From Firmicutes bacterium UBA4845 (GTDB taxonomy: Bacteria > Bacillota > Clostridia > Tissierellales > Sedimentibacteraceae), in contig DHER01000052.1 of the NCBI GenBank assembly GCA_002399975.1, forward strand, positions 1 through 6,634: 6,634 bases of DNA. The letters are read 5' to 3'. The translations under genes were made by a program, and so were the position numbers. The stretch's first letter is position 1, and the number at the start of each line of letters is the position of its first letter. The notes under the pieces are model-generated. The model did no database searches, was not told where the DNA came from, and saw only the letters and a program-made list of their open reading frames with translations. Shown here one piece after another: positions 1-4,232 of the stretch.

Positions 1-16
1 AATCCAGCTCCCGCTA
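1..16 (+). tRNA. Probable 3' tail of a tRNA cut by the window edge
   Basis: The first 16 bases read as the end of a T loop (AAT), a T-stem 3' strand (CCAGC), an acceptor 3' strand (TCCCGCT) and a discriminator A, with no encoded CCA. A tRNA cluster follows directly, which supports this reading. The acceptor strand resembles that of initiator tRNA-fMet. A second register (acceptor CTCCCGC, discriminator T) would suit a tRNA-Gly. The identity cannot be settled because the anticodon is outside the window. Confidence 0.5.
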
Positions 17-60
17 TTATGTTCATTATATGAATTCATAATCATAAGATTTTTATTTAT
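17..60 (+). terminator. AT-rich hairpin followed by a T-rich run
   Basis: TTATG (17-21) pairs with CATAA (43-47), and ATTAT (25-29) pairs with ATAAT (38-42). A 3-base bulge separates the two helices and the loop has 8 bases. GATTTTTATTTAT follows. This could be a weak terminator or a processing hairpin after the tRNA at the left edge. It has a single G-C pair, so termination is doubtful. The centre also holds a 12-bp palindrome, TATGAATTCATA, at 29-40. Confidence 0.3.
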
Positions 61-92
61 TTAATATTTTAATATTTTAATATTTTAATATA
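61..92. repeat. Tandem 8-bp repeat, four copies
   Basis: The unit TTAATATT occurs four times in a row at 61-68, 69-76, 77-84 and 85-92, with one changed base at the end of the last copy (TTAATATA). The array ends one base before tRNA-Val. Its pure A+T composition would make it easy to melt and prone to slippage. It may form part of the promoter or processing leader of tRNA-Val, but no clear -35 element is visible. Confidence 0.85.
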
Positions 93-93
93 T

Positions 94-166
94 GGAAGCT
101 TAGCTCAGTTGGGAGAGCATCTGCCTTACAAGCAGGGGGTCATAGGTTCGAGCCCTATAGTTTCCA
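94..166 (+). tRNA. tRNA-Val(TAC)
   Basis: A complete cloverleaf of 73 nt. The acceptor GGAAGCT (94-100) pairs with AGTTTCC (159-165), with one G-T pair. The anticodon stem TCTGC/GCAGG encloses the loop CTTACAA, with anticodon TAC at 127-129, reading GUN valine codons. The T stem is ATAGG/CCTAT with a TTCGAGC loop. The discriminator is A166. CCA is not encoded, so it must be added after transcription. It is the first complete tRNA of the cluster. Confidence 0.97.
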
Positions 167-180
167 TTAATGCCCTGATT

Positions 181-199
181 TTTTCAGAATTTCTGAAAA
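181..199. repeat. Perfect inverted repeat (hairpin) between tRNA-Val and tRNA-Asp
   Basis: TTTTCAGAA (181-189) and TTCTGAAAA (191-199) are exact reverse complements around T190. They can form an 8-bp stem with a 3-base loop, followed by TTTT (200-203). The hairpin could act as a weak terminator, an attenuator or a processing site within the tRNA transcript. The stem is AT-rich with two G-C pairs, so its function is uncertain. Confidence 0.6.
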
Positions 200-226
200 T
201 TTTAAGTGGTCATTTGCAATGAGTTC

Positions 227-262
227 TATATTTGCATAAGTAAAAGTTAATAAGCAAATATA
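227..262. repeat. 9-bp inverted repeat with 18-base spacer
   Basis: TATATTTGC (227-235) and GCAAATATA (254-262) are exact reverse complements. They lie 19 bases upstream of tRNA-Asp. They could form a stem-loop in the precursor RNA or a binding site in DNA. The right arm, extended as AGCAAATATA, recurs at 1198-1207 just after the last tRNA. Confidence 0.6.
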
Positions 263-281
263 TGAACAAAACTGCTATAGC

Positions 282-355
282 GGCCTGGTAGTTCAGATGG
301 TTAGAATGCCAGCCTGTCACGCTGGAGGTCAGGGGTTCGATCCCCCTTCAGGTCG
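282..355 (+). tRNA. tRNA-Asp(GTC)
   Basis: A complete cloverleaf of 74 nt. The acceptor GGCCTGG (282-288) pairs with TCAGGTC (348-354), including two G-T pairs. The anticodon stem CCAGC/GCTGG encloses CTGTCAC, with anticodon GTC at 316-318. The T stem is AGGGG/CCCCT with a TTCGATC loop. The discriminator G355 is the expected aspartate identity base. CCA is not encoded. Confidence 0.97.
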
Positions 356-374
356 TCTTATATAGTCTTATATA
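355..374. repeat. Tandem 10-bp duplication at the end of tRNA-Asp
   Basis: GTCTTATATA occurs twice, back to back, at 355-364 and 365-374. The first copy starts on the discriminator base of tRNA-Asp. The second copy runs into TATAAT (371-376), a -10-like hexamer without a good -35 element. Replication slippage is the simplest explanation. The rest of the gap to tRNA-Thr (375-484) shows no gene, degenerate tRNA or convincing promoter. Confidence 0.85.
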
Positions 375-484
375 ATGGTTTAGATCAATCGATTTAGTGA
401 AAATCCGCAAATTGGCAGCTAGTTTATTTGGTTAATGCAGTGTAGTAGTAAAAGAGACATTATTGCTGTAGAAGTTATATATAT

Positions 485-560
485 GCTGGTGTAGCTCAAT
501 CGGTAGAGCAACTGACTTGTAATCAGTAGGTTAGGGGTTCAAGTCCTCCCACCAGCTCCA
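485..560 (+). tRNA. tRNA-Thr(TGT)
   Basis: A complete cloverleaf of 76 nt including the encoded CCA (558-560). The acceptor GCTGGTG (485-491) pairs perfectly with CACCAGC (550-556), and the discriminator is T557. The anticodon stem ACTGA/TCAGT encloses CTTGTAA, with anticodon TGT at 518-520, reading ACN. The T stem AGGGG/CCTCC has an A-C mismatch at its base (A533 opposite C549) and one G-T pair. The other three pairs are normal, so it is probably functional. Confidence 0.96.
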
Positions 561-572
561 CTTAATAATTTT

Positions 573-657
573 GGAAGAGTTCCCGAGTGGCTAAAGGGGA
601 CGGACTGTAAATCCGTTGGCACAGCCTTCAATGGTTCGAATCCATTCTCTTCCACCA
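573..657 (+). tRNA. tRNA-Tyr(GTA)
   Basis: A class II tRNA of 85 nt with a long variable arm and encoded CCA (655-657). The acceptor GGAAGAG (573-579) pairs with CTCTTCC (647-653), and the discriminator is A654. The anticodon stem ACGGA/TCCGT encloses CTGTAAA, with anticodon GTA at 607-609. Long-armed tyrosine tRNAs are usual in bacteria. Only two bases separate it from the next tRNA, so the two are certainly co-transcribed. Confidence 0.97.
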
Positions 658-659
658 AT

Positions 660-734
660 GCGGAAGTGGCTCAGTGGTAGAGCATCGCCTTGCCAAGGCG
701 GGGGTCGCGAGTTCGAATCTCGTCTTCCGCTCCA
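660..734 (+). tRNA. tRNA-Gly(GCC)
   Basis: A complete cloverleaf of 75 nt with encoded CCA (732-734). The acceptor GCGGAAG (660-666) pairs with CTTCCGC (724-730), and the discriminator T731 is typical for glycine. The anticodon stem TCGCC/GGCGG encloses TTGCCAA, with anticodon GCC at 692-694, reading GGC and GGU. The T loop is the normal TTCGAAT. A second glycine isoacceptor follows 14 bases later. Confidence 0.97.
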
Positions 735-748
735 CAAATTTTGCATTT

Positions 749-819
749 GCGGGTGTAGCTCAGTGGTAGAGCCCCAGCCTTCCAAGCTGGTTGCGAGGGT
801 CCGATTCCCTTCACCCGCT
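749..819 (+). tRNA. tRNA-Gly(TCC) with C at position 55
   Basis: A complete cloverleaf of 71 nt. The acceptor GCGGGTG (749-755) pairs perfectly with CACCCGC (812-818), and the discriminator is T819. The anticodon stem CCAGC/GCTGG encloses CTTCCAA, with anticodon TCC at 781-783, reading GGA and GGG. CCA is not encoded. The T stem GAGGG/CCCTT encloses the loop TCCGATT, so C801 stands where the near-invariant U55 (normally pseudouridine) should be. The D loop keeps the GG pair expected at 18-19, and C56, G57 and A58 are normal. GGA codons are used in the genes of this window, so a tRNA of this specificity is needed. Confidence 0.94.
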
Positions 820-899
820 CTAAGGTATACTAACAAATATTTGCGGCCGACAGGGAGTAAAACATTAATGAGAATGAGACAACGACATTAGTAGATTGT

Positions 900-974
900 G
901 GTGGGTATGGCCTAGTTGGCTAGGGCGCCAGATTGTGGCTCTGGAGGTCGTGGGTTCGAATCCCACTATTCACC
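900..974 (+). tRNA. tRNA-His(GTG)
   Basis: A complete cloverleaf of 75 nt. G900 is the histidine-specific G-1, facing the discriminator C974. The acceptor GTGGGTA (901-907) pairs with TATTCAC (967-973), with two G-T pairs. The anticodon stem CCAGA/TCTGG encloses TTGTGGC, with anticodon GTG at 935-937. The T stem GTGGG/CCCAC is perfect. CCA is not encoded. The 80-base gap before it (820-899) holds a 10-bp palindrome CAAATATTTG (834-843) next to CGGCCG (844-849), and no gene. Confidence 0.96.
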
Positions 975-1000
975 CTAAGTTTAAATTTAATATTGATTAA

Positions 1001-1071
1001 GGCGCCATAGCCAAGTGGGAAGGCACAGGTCTGCAACACCTATATCTCCAGTTCAAATCTGGATGGCGCCT
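1001..1071 (+). tRNA. tRNA-Cys(GCA)
   Basis: A complete cloverleaf of 71 nt. The acceptor GGCGCCA (1001-1007) pairs perfectly with TGGCGCC (1064-1070), and the discriminator T1071 is the cysteine identity base. The anticodon GCA is at 1033-1035 in the loop CTGCAAC. The anticodon stem CAGGT/ACCTA has a C-A mismatch at its outer pair (C1026 opposite A1042), and the loop has C at position 38. The T stem TCCAG/CTGGA is perfect. CCA is not encoded. Confidence 0.95.
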
Positions 1072-1080
1072 CTAAAATTT

Positions 1081-1154
1081 GCACCATTAGCTCAGTTGGA
1101 TAGAGTGTTCGGCTACGAACCGAGAGGTCGTGGGTTCGAATCCCCCATGGTGCA
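1081..1154 (+). tRNA. tRNA-Arg(ACG)
   Basis: A complete cloverleaf of 74 nt. The acceptor GCACCAT (1081-1087) pairs perfectly with ATGGTGC (1147-1153), and the discriminator is A1154. The anticodon stem TTCGG/CCGAG encloses CTACGAA, with anticodon ACG at 1115-1117. A34 is expected to be deaminated to inosine by TadA so that it reads CGU, CGC and CGA. The T stem GTGGG/CCCCC has a U-C mismatch (T1131 opposite C1145). CCA is not encoded. It is the last tRNA of the cluster. Confidence 0.95.
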
Positions 1155-1248
1155 GTGAATTCAACGGTTACACAACAATTTCAAACAATTTTATTTGAGC
1201 AAATATAATCAATTTATCATAATTTTATTATATGTTAAAATGTGGAAG

Positions 1249-1295
1249 ACGATATATTTATAATATATCGTTTAATTTTTAATTTTTAATTTTTG
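1249..1295 (+). terminator. Intrinsic terminator of the tRNA cluster
   Basis: ACGATATAT (1249-1257) and ATATATCGT (1263-1271) form a perfect 9-bp stem with a 5-base loop. TTAATTTTT repeats follow to about 1294. No T run lies on the other side, so it points to + strand termination, 95 bases after tRNA-Arg. The stem has only two G-C pairs, which is weak. A second small hairpin with a longer T run follows at 1342-1363. Confidence 0.55.
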
Positions 1296-1305
1296 TGAAA
1301 ATAAC

Positions 1306-1320
1306 TCTATTAATAATAGA
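1306..1320 (-). terminator. Possible terminator of the minus-strand gene
   Basis: TCTATTA (1306-1312) and TAATAGA (1314-1320) are exact reverse complements around A1313. On the minus strand the stem extends to about 10 bp with one G-T pair and is followed by ATTTTC, a short T-rich run. It lies 70 bases beyond the stop codon of the small minus-strand gene. The loop would be very tight and the U run is short, so this is a weak call. Confidence 0.3.
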
Positions 1321-1341
1321 ATTTATTGTTTTTCCAAAGCT

Positions 1342-1363
1342 GAGGATTTTAACCTCTTTTTTT
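1342..1363 (+). terminator. Small hairpin with T run
   Basis: GAGG (1342-1345) pairs with CCTC (1353-1356) across a 7-base loop and is followed at once by seven T residues (1357-1363). This resembles a back-up + strand terminator for the tRNA transcript. It also prevents read-through antisense to the minus-strand gene that ends at 1390. The stem is short. Confidence 0.4.
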
Positions 1364-1389
1364 ATCTTATGAAGACTCTATGTAGGATT

Positions 1390-1599
1390 TTATTTAAGTT
1401 TTTTTATAATATCAAATATGCCAAATGATGTTTTATGATAAATTTTATTGTACATTGCTTTTTTTGGATCACGAATCCATCCCATGCCCTTTTTACCGTA
1501 AAAAGGATTAATAGTACTTTTGACTTTTCTTTTTAATTTTCCCGTAGTACGTGCCTTTATGCTTTTTTTAAAACTTGGTTTTCTTAGTCCTATTTTCAT
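1390..1599 (-). CDS. Small, very basic protein of unknown function
   Basis: A 69-residue protein. The start is ATG at 1599-1597, preceded on the minus strand by AAGGGAG at a 4-base spacing, and a plausible promoter lies about 50 bases upstream. It contains 18 Lys and 4 Arg against only 2 Asp and no Glu, so it is strongly cationic. There is no signal peptide, no long hydrophobic segment and no Cys. Recognisable blocks are KKSIKART (11-18), NPFYGKKGMGW (31-41) and DPKKAMYNKIYHKT (44-57). I recall similar short, unnamed proteins in Firmicutes, but cannot name a family or confirm it here. The charge would suit nucleic acid or ribosome binding; this is inference only. It faces the tRNA cluster and diverges from prmA. 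The overlapping + strand frame lacks these signals. Confidence 0.75.
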   Translation of the reverse strand: MKIGLRKPSFKKSIKARTTGKLKRKVKSTINPFYGKKGMGWIRDPKKAMYNKIYHKTSFGIFDIIKKLK

Positions 1600-1657
1600 A
1601 ATTCTCCCTTCTATTTTAAACTATAATAGCTATGTGTGTATTTGGATAATGTATAAT

Positions 1658-1686
1658 ATTATACACTTATTTCTGATGTTAAGCAA
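1658..1686 (-). promoter_or_regulatory. Promoter of the small minus-strand gene
   Basis: On the minus strand, TTGCTT (1686-1681) is followed after exactly 17 bases by TATAAT (1663-1658). The -10 element is consensus and the -35 element matches at three of six bases. Transcription would begin near 1651, giving a leader of about 50 bases. The -10 sits in the palindrome GTATAATATTATAC (1651-1664), which gives a TATAAT on each strand; no good -35 exists for the + strand copy. Confidence 0.5.
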
Positions 1687-1689
1687 TAA

Positions 1690-1707
1690 CTGTATTTTCT
1701 GTATTTT
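1690..1707. repeat. Tandem 9-bp repeat upstream of the minus-strand promoter
   Basis: CTGTATTTT occurs twice in a row at 1690-1698 and 1699-1707, three bases upstream of the -35 element of the minus-strand promoter. On that strand it reads as A-rich tracts spaced 9 bases apart, which could act as an UP element for RNA polymerase or as a protein site. ACTGTA (1689-1694) is also mirrored by TACAGT (1732-1737). Confidence 0.8.
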
Positions 1708-1768
1708 AATTACGATGTTTGATAGTTCCTGTACAGTAAATAAATTTATGAGTTTTCTCGCTTATCGT

Positions 1769-1797
1769 TTGAAAATATTTGCCTTATAATATATAAT
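1769..1797 (+). promoter_or_regulatory. Sigma-A promoter of prmA-hemW
   Basis: TTGAAA (1769-1774) and TATAAT (1792-1797) are separated by exactly 17 bases. This is five of six matches at -35 and a perfect -10, the best promoter in the window after the CIRCE-controlled one. Transcription should begin near 1804, giving a leader of about 70 bases before prmA. No CIRCE element is present here, so prmA and hemW should not be under HrcA control from this promoter. Confidence 0.75.
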
Positions 1798-1873
1798 TAC
1801 ACTTGGTTAGATAATGTTTAGAATTTTAAAATAAAAACAATATTCATTAATGGAATGGGTGGCAGGAGGAATA

Positions 1874-2848
1874 ATGAATTGGACGGAGGTTTCTATATAC
1901 ACAACTACAAATGGAATAGAAATAATTAATGGAATATTAATAAAATTAGGAATCAATGAAGCTATGATTGAGGATCCGGGAGTATTTGAGGATTTTCTGC
2001 ATAATGATAAACTTAACTGGGATTATTATGATGAAGAGCTTGCTGAGATGAAAAACTGTGAAAGCTGTATCAAGGTGTATTTGCCTGACAATAATCAGGG
2101 AAGAGAATTATTGAAGGAAATATATAAGAGTATCGATGATGTTAAAAATGAAAATAAACATATAGACTTAGGAAGGCTTGAAATAGCCACTAAAACCTTA
2201 AATGACGAGGATTGGTCAAATAACTGGAAGCAGTATTTCAAGCCATTTACTGTTGCTGATAAAATAATTATAAAGCCTACCTGGGAGAAGTTGGCTAAGC
2301 TTTCCTCTGATAAAATAATACTTGAAATAGACCCTGGGATCACTTTTGGTACTGGACAGCATAATACTACAAAGCTTTGTATGGAACAGATAGTGACGCA
2401 CCTGAATTGTGGTTATGAAGTGCTGGATATAGGCTGCGGAAGCGGAATATTGTCTATTGCTTCAATATTGTTGGGAGCAAAGAAAGCAATGGGTATTGAT
2501 ATTGATGAAAATGCAGTTAGGATTGCAAAAAGTAATGCAGCGCTTAACAATATTTATGAGGACAGGTTCATAGCATATTGCGGTGATATTGTCAGGGATG
2601 AAAAGTTGAGGGATTCTATAGGGTATAGTAAATATGACATTATTTTAGTGAATATTATTGCTCAGATAATAACAGGTATGAGTCATACCTTTCCTAAGTT
2701 TTTAAAAAAAGGTGGAATTGTTGTTGCTTCAGGAATCATTAAAAAATATTTGGAAGATGTATCTGATAATTTTAAATCACGTGGTTTTGAAATTTTAGAG
2801 GTCAATAGCAGTGAAGAATGGTTTTGTTTAACGGCGAGGTTAAAATAG
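1874..2848 (+). CDS. prmA: Ribosomal protein L11 methyltransferase
   Basis: PrmA uses S-adenosylmethionine to methylate lysines and the N-terminus of ribosomal protein L11 in the cytoplasm. I chose ATG 1874 (324 residues) because AGGAGG lies just upstream at 1864-1869. An earlier in-frame ATG at 1850 would place that site inside the gene, and the resulting MNWTEVSIYTTT start matches the family. An N-terminal substrate-recognition domain is followed by a class I Rossmann methyltransferase. EIDPGITFGTGQHNTT (151-166) is the PrmA signature, VLDIGCGSG (183-191) is the SAM-binding motif I, GIDID (207-211) holds the acidic ribose-binding strand end, and NIIA (260-263) stands at motif IV. Length is normal for the family. 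It lies 72 bases before hemW and is probably co-transcribed with it. In Bacillus subtilis prmA follows dnaJ, so its place here is a rearrangement. Confidence 0.95.
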   Translation: MNWTEVSIYTTTNGIEIINGILIKLGINEAMIEDPGVFEDFLHNDKLNWDYYDEELAEMKNCESCIKVYLPDNNQGRELLKEIYKSIDDVKNENKHIDLGRLEIATKTLNDEDWSNNWKQYFKPFTVADKIIIKPTWEKLAKLSSDKIILEIDPGITFGTGQHNTTKLCMEQIVTHLNCGYEVLDIGCGSGILSIASILLGAKKAMGIDIDENAVRIAKSNAALNNIYEDRFIAYCGDIVRDEKLRDSIGYSKYDIILVNIIAQIITGMSHTFPKFLKKGGIVVASGIIKKYLEDVSDNFKSRGFEILEVNSSEEWFCLTARLK

Positions 2849-2920
2849 AGAAAGAATATTTAAATATTTTTGCCCTGAAGAAAGTAATATTATTGATTAT
2901 GACGGTAAGAACGAGGTACT

Positions 2921-4057
2921 ATGAAAAAAATAGGAATATATATTCATATTCCATTTTGCAGACAAAAATGCGGCTATTGTGATTTTTACTCAACAAGGTG
3001 GAATGATTATGATGAAAAAAAATTTACTGAAGCTGTAATATCTGAAATTAAAAGCTATAATGATAAATTAAATGGAAACTGTATAGCTGATACAATTTAT
3101 TTTGGAGGAGGTACTCCATCTATAGTTAATCCGGAAAATTTAAGCAGGATAATGGAAAACTTGCATCAAACAATTGAAATTGATGATTATCCAGAAATAA
3201 GTATGGAAGCTAATCCAAATACATTAACAGTTGAAAAGCTGAAAGCTTACAGAGAAATTGGTATTAACAGGATTAGTGTAGGCATACAATCGTTAAATGA
3301 TAAAATTCTAAAAAAAATAGGCAGGATCCATAACAGCAATGAAGCTATTGATTCAATTAATATGTGCAAACAGACAGGGTTTAAAAATATAAACGCTGAT
3401 GTAATGTTCAATATTCCAGGGCAGTCAATAAAAGACGTTGAAAGTACTCTTTCTAAAATAATCAGAACAGGTATTAGGCATATTTCTTTTTATTCACTAA
3501 AACTTGAGAATGGTACACCAATGTATGACTTGGAGAAAAACGGAAAAATAACTATGCCTGATGAGAATTTGGAAAGGGAAATGTACTATGAGGGAAGATC
3601 CTTAATGGAGAAAAACAATATATTCCAGTATGAGATATCCAATTTCGCTGAAAGTGGTTTTGAATGCAGGCATAATTTGAAATATTGGAACCAGGAGGAA
3701 TACATAGGAATTGGTCCGTCAGCCCATTCTTTTCTTAATAGCATCAGGTACAGCAATTCCCAGAACCTATATTTGTACTGTGAAAATTCCTTTAAAGGAA
3801 TTTTTGAAAGAATTATAGAGGAAGAATTGGACAAGGACGATCTGATGATTGAATATATTATGCTTCAACTCAGGTTAACTGAAGGTCTGAACGCTGAGGA
3901 CTTTAAAAAGAAGTTTTCAACTGATTTTAAAGAAACATATAAAATGCAGATAAATTATTTAGTAAAAAACGATCTTTTAGAAATTAATGATAATTTCGTT
4001 CGCTTGACAAAAAAAGGTATGGACATTTCAAATTATGTAATTGAAGAATTTATGTAA
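2921..4057 (+). CDS. hemW: Radical SAM heme chaperone HemW
   Basis: The protein has 378 residues. The radical SAM cluster motif is C13-x3-C17-x2-C20 (PFCRQKCGYCDF), followed by GGGTP (62-66) for SAM binding and EANPNT (97-101). GIQSLNDKILKKIGRIHN lies at 121-138 and NIPGQS at 164-169. RHNLKYW (250-256) contains the HNxxYW motif linked to heme binding in HemW. The C-terminal part, from about 300, fits the HemN C-terminal winged-helix domain. The family was long annotated as oxygen-independent coproporphyrinogen oxidase, but HemW proteins lack the N-terminal extension of HemN and act as heme chaperones for respiratory proteins. The start ATG 2921 has GAGGT at a short 3-base spacing. Its position just before hrcA is common in Firmicutes. 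A hairpin after the stop separates it from the heat-shock operon. Confidence 0.93.
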   Translation: MKKIGIYIHIPFCRQKCGYCDFYSTRWNDYDEKKFTEAVISEIKSYNDKLNGNCIADTIYFGGGTPSIVNPENLSRIMENLHQTIEIDDYPEISMEANPNTLTVEKLKAYREIGINRISVGIQSLNDKILKKIGRIHNSNEAIDSINMCKQTGFKNINADVMFNIPGQSIKDVESTLSKIIRTGIRHISFYSLKLENGTPMYDLEKNGKITMPDENLEREMYYEGRSLMEKNNIFQYEISNFAESGFECRHNLKYWNQEEYIGIGPSAHSFLNSIRYSNSQNLYLYCENSFKGIFERIIEEELDKDDLMIEYIMLQLRLTEGLNAEDFKKKFSTDFKETYKMQINYLVKNDLLEINDNFVRLTKKGMDISNYVIEEFM

Positions 4058-4059
4058 AT

Positions 4060-4084
4060 AAGCTGAAAATTCAGCTTTTATTAT
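4060..4084 (+). terminator. Hairpin terminator after hemW
   Basis: AAGCTGAA (4060-4067) and TTCAGCTT (4070-4077) are exact reverse complements, giving a 7-bp stem with a 4-base loop, followed by TTATTAT. The stem starts two bases after the hemW stop. It probably ends prmA-hemW transcripts at least partly, leaving hrcA to its own heat-shock promoter. The U run is interrupted, so read-through is possible. Confidence 0.5.
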
Positions 4085-4148
4085 GTGAACTGAAATCTAC
4101 GATAGCGAATTATAGTTTAAATAACATTAATAATTTTATAAATATCTA

Positions 4149-4177
4149 TTGACAAAATTATTGTAAAGTAGTAAATT
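4149..4177 (+). promoter_or_regulatory. Sigma-A promoter of the hrcA-grpE-dnaK operon
   Basis: A consensus -35, TTGACA (4149-4154), is followed after 17 bases by TAAATT (4172-4177), matching four of six at -10. TATACT at 4177-4182 is a better -10 hexamer, but its 22-base spacing is too long. Transcription would start around 4184, placing the CIRCE operator in the first bases of the transcript, as is usual for HrcA-controlled promoters. Confidence 0.7.
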
Positions 4178-4189
4178 ATACTTGTAGAT

Positions 4190-4216
4190 TTAGCACTCAA
4201 TCAACGAGAGTGCTAA
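4190..4216. promoter_or_regulatory. CIRCE operator (HrcA binding site)
   Basis: TTAGCACTC (4190-4198), a 9-base spacer, and GAGTGCTAA (4208-4216) match the CIRCE consensus exactly in both arms and spacing. HrcA binds this inverted repeat and represses class I heat-shock genes. HrcA is known to need GroEL to stay active, so titration of GroEL by unfolded proteins relieves repression. It lies just downstream of the promoter and just ahead of hrcA, so the operon is autoregulated. Confidence 0.98.
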
Positions 4217-4232
4217 CAAAGAGGTGAATGAA

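Noticed and set aside
591..891. Overlapping open frames on both strands across 591-836 (-) and 616-891 (+)
   Set aside because: They run through tRNA-Tyr, two tRNA-Gly and the following spacer. No ribosome binding site supports them, and the translations are typical products of reading tRNA genes as protein.
1..1154. CRISPR array or integrated mobile element in the repeat-rich tRNA region
   Set aside because: The repeats are 8-10 bp, adjacent and without spacers of regular size, and there is no integrase or transposase gene in the window.
1196..1241. Possible promoter after tRNA-Arg (TTGAGC and CATAAT, or TGTTAAAAT)
   Set aside because: Any transcript would meet the terminator hairpin at 1249-1271 almost at once, so it is not a likely gene start.
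1520..1789. 89-codon + strand open frame
   Set aside because: It lies opposite the minus-strand gene and runs through its promoter region. It has no ribosome binding site, and its hydrophobic composition arises from the T-rich complement of a lysine-rich gene.
2095..2401. Minus-strand open frames inside prmA
   Set aside because: They are antisense to a well-supported gene with intact family motifs, and show no start signals.
3586..3834. Minus-strand open frame inside hemW
   Set aside because: It is antisense to conserved HemW sequence, including the HNxxYW region.
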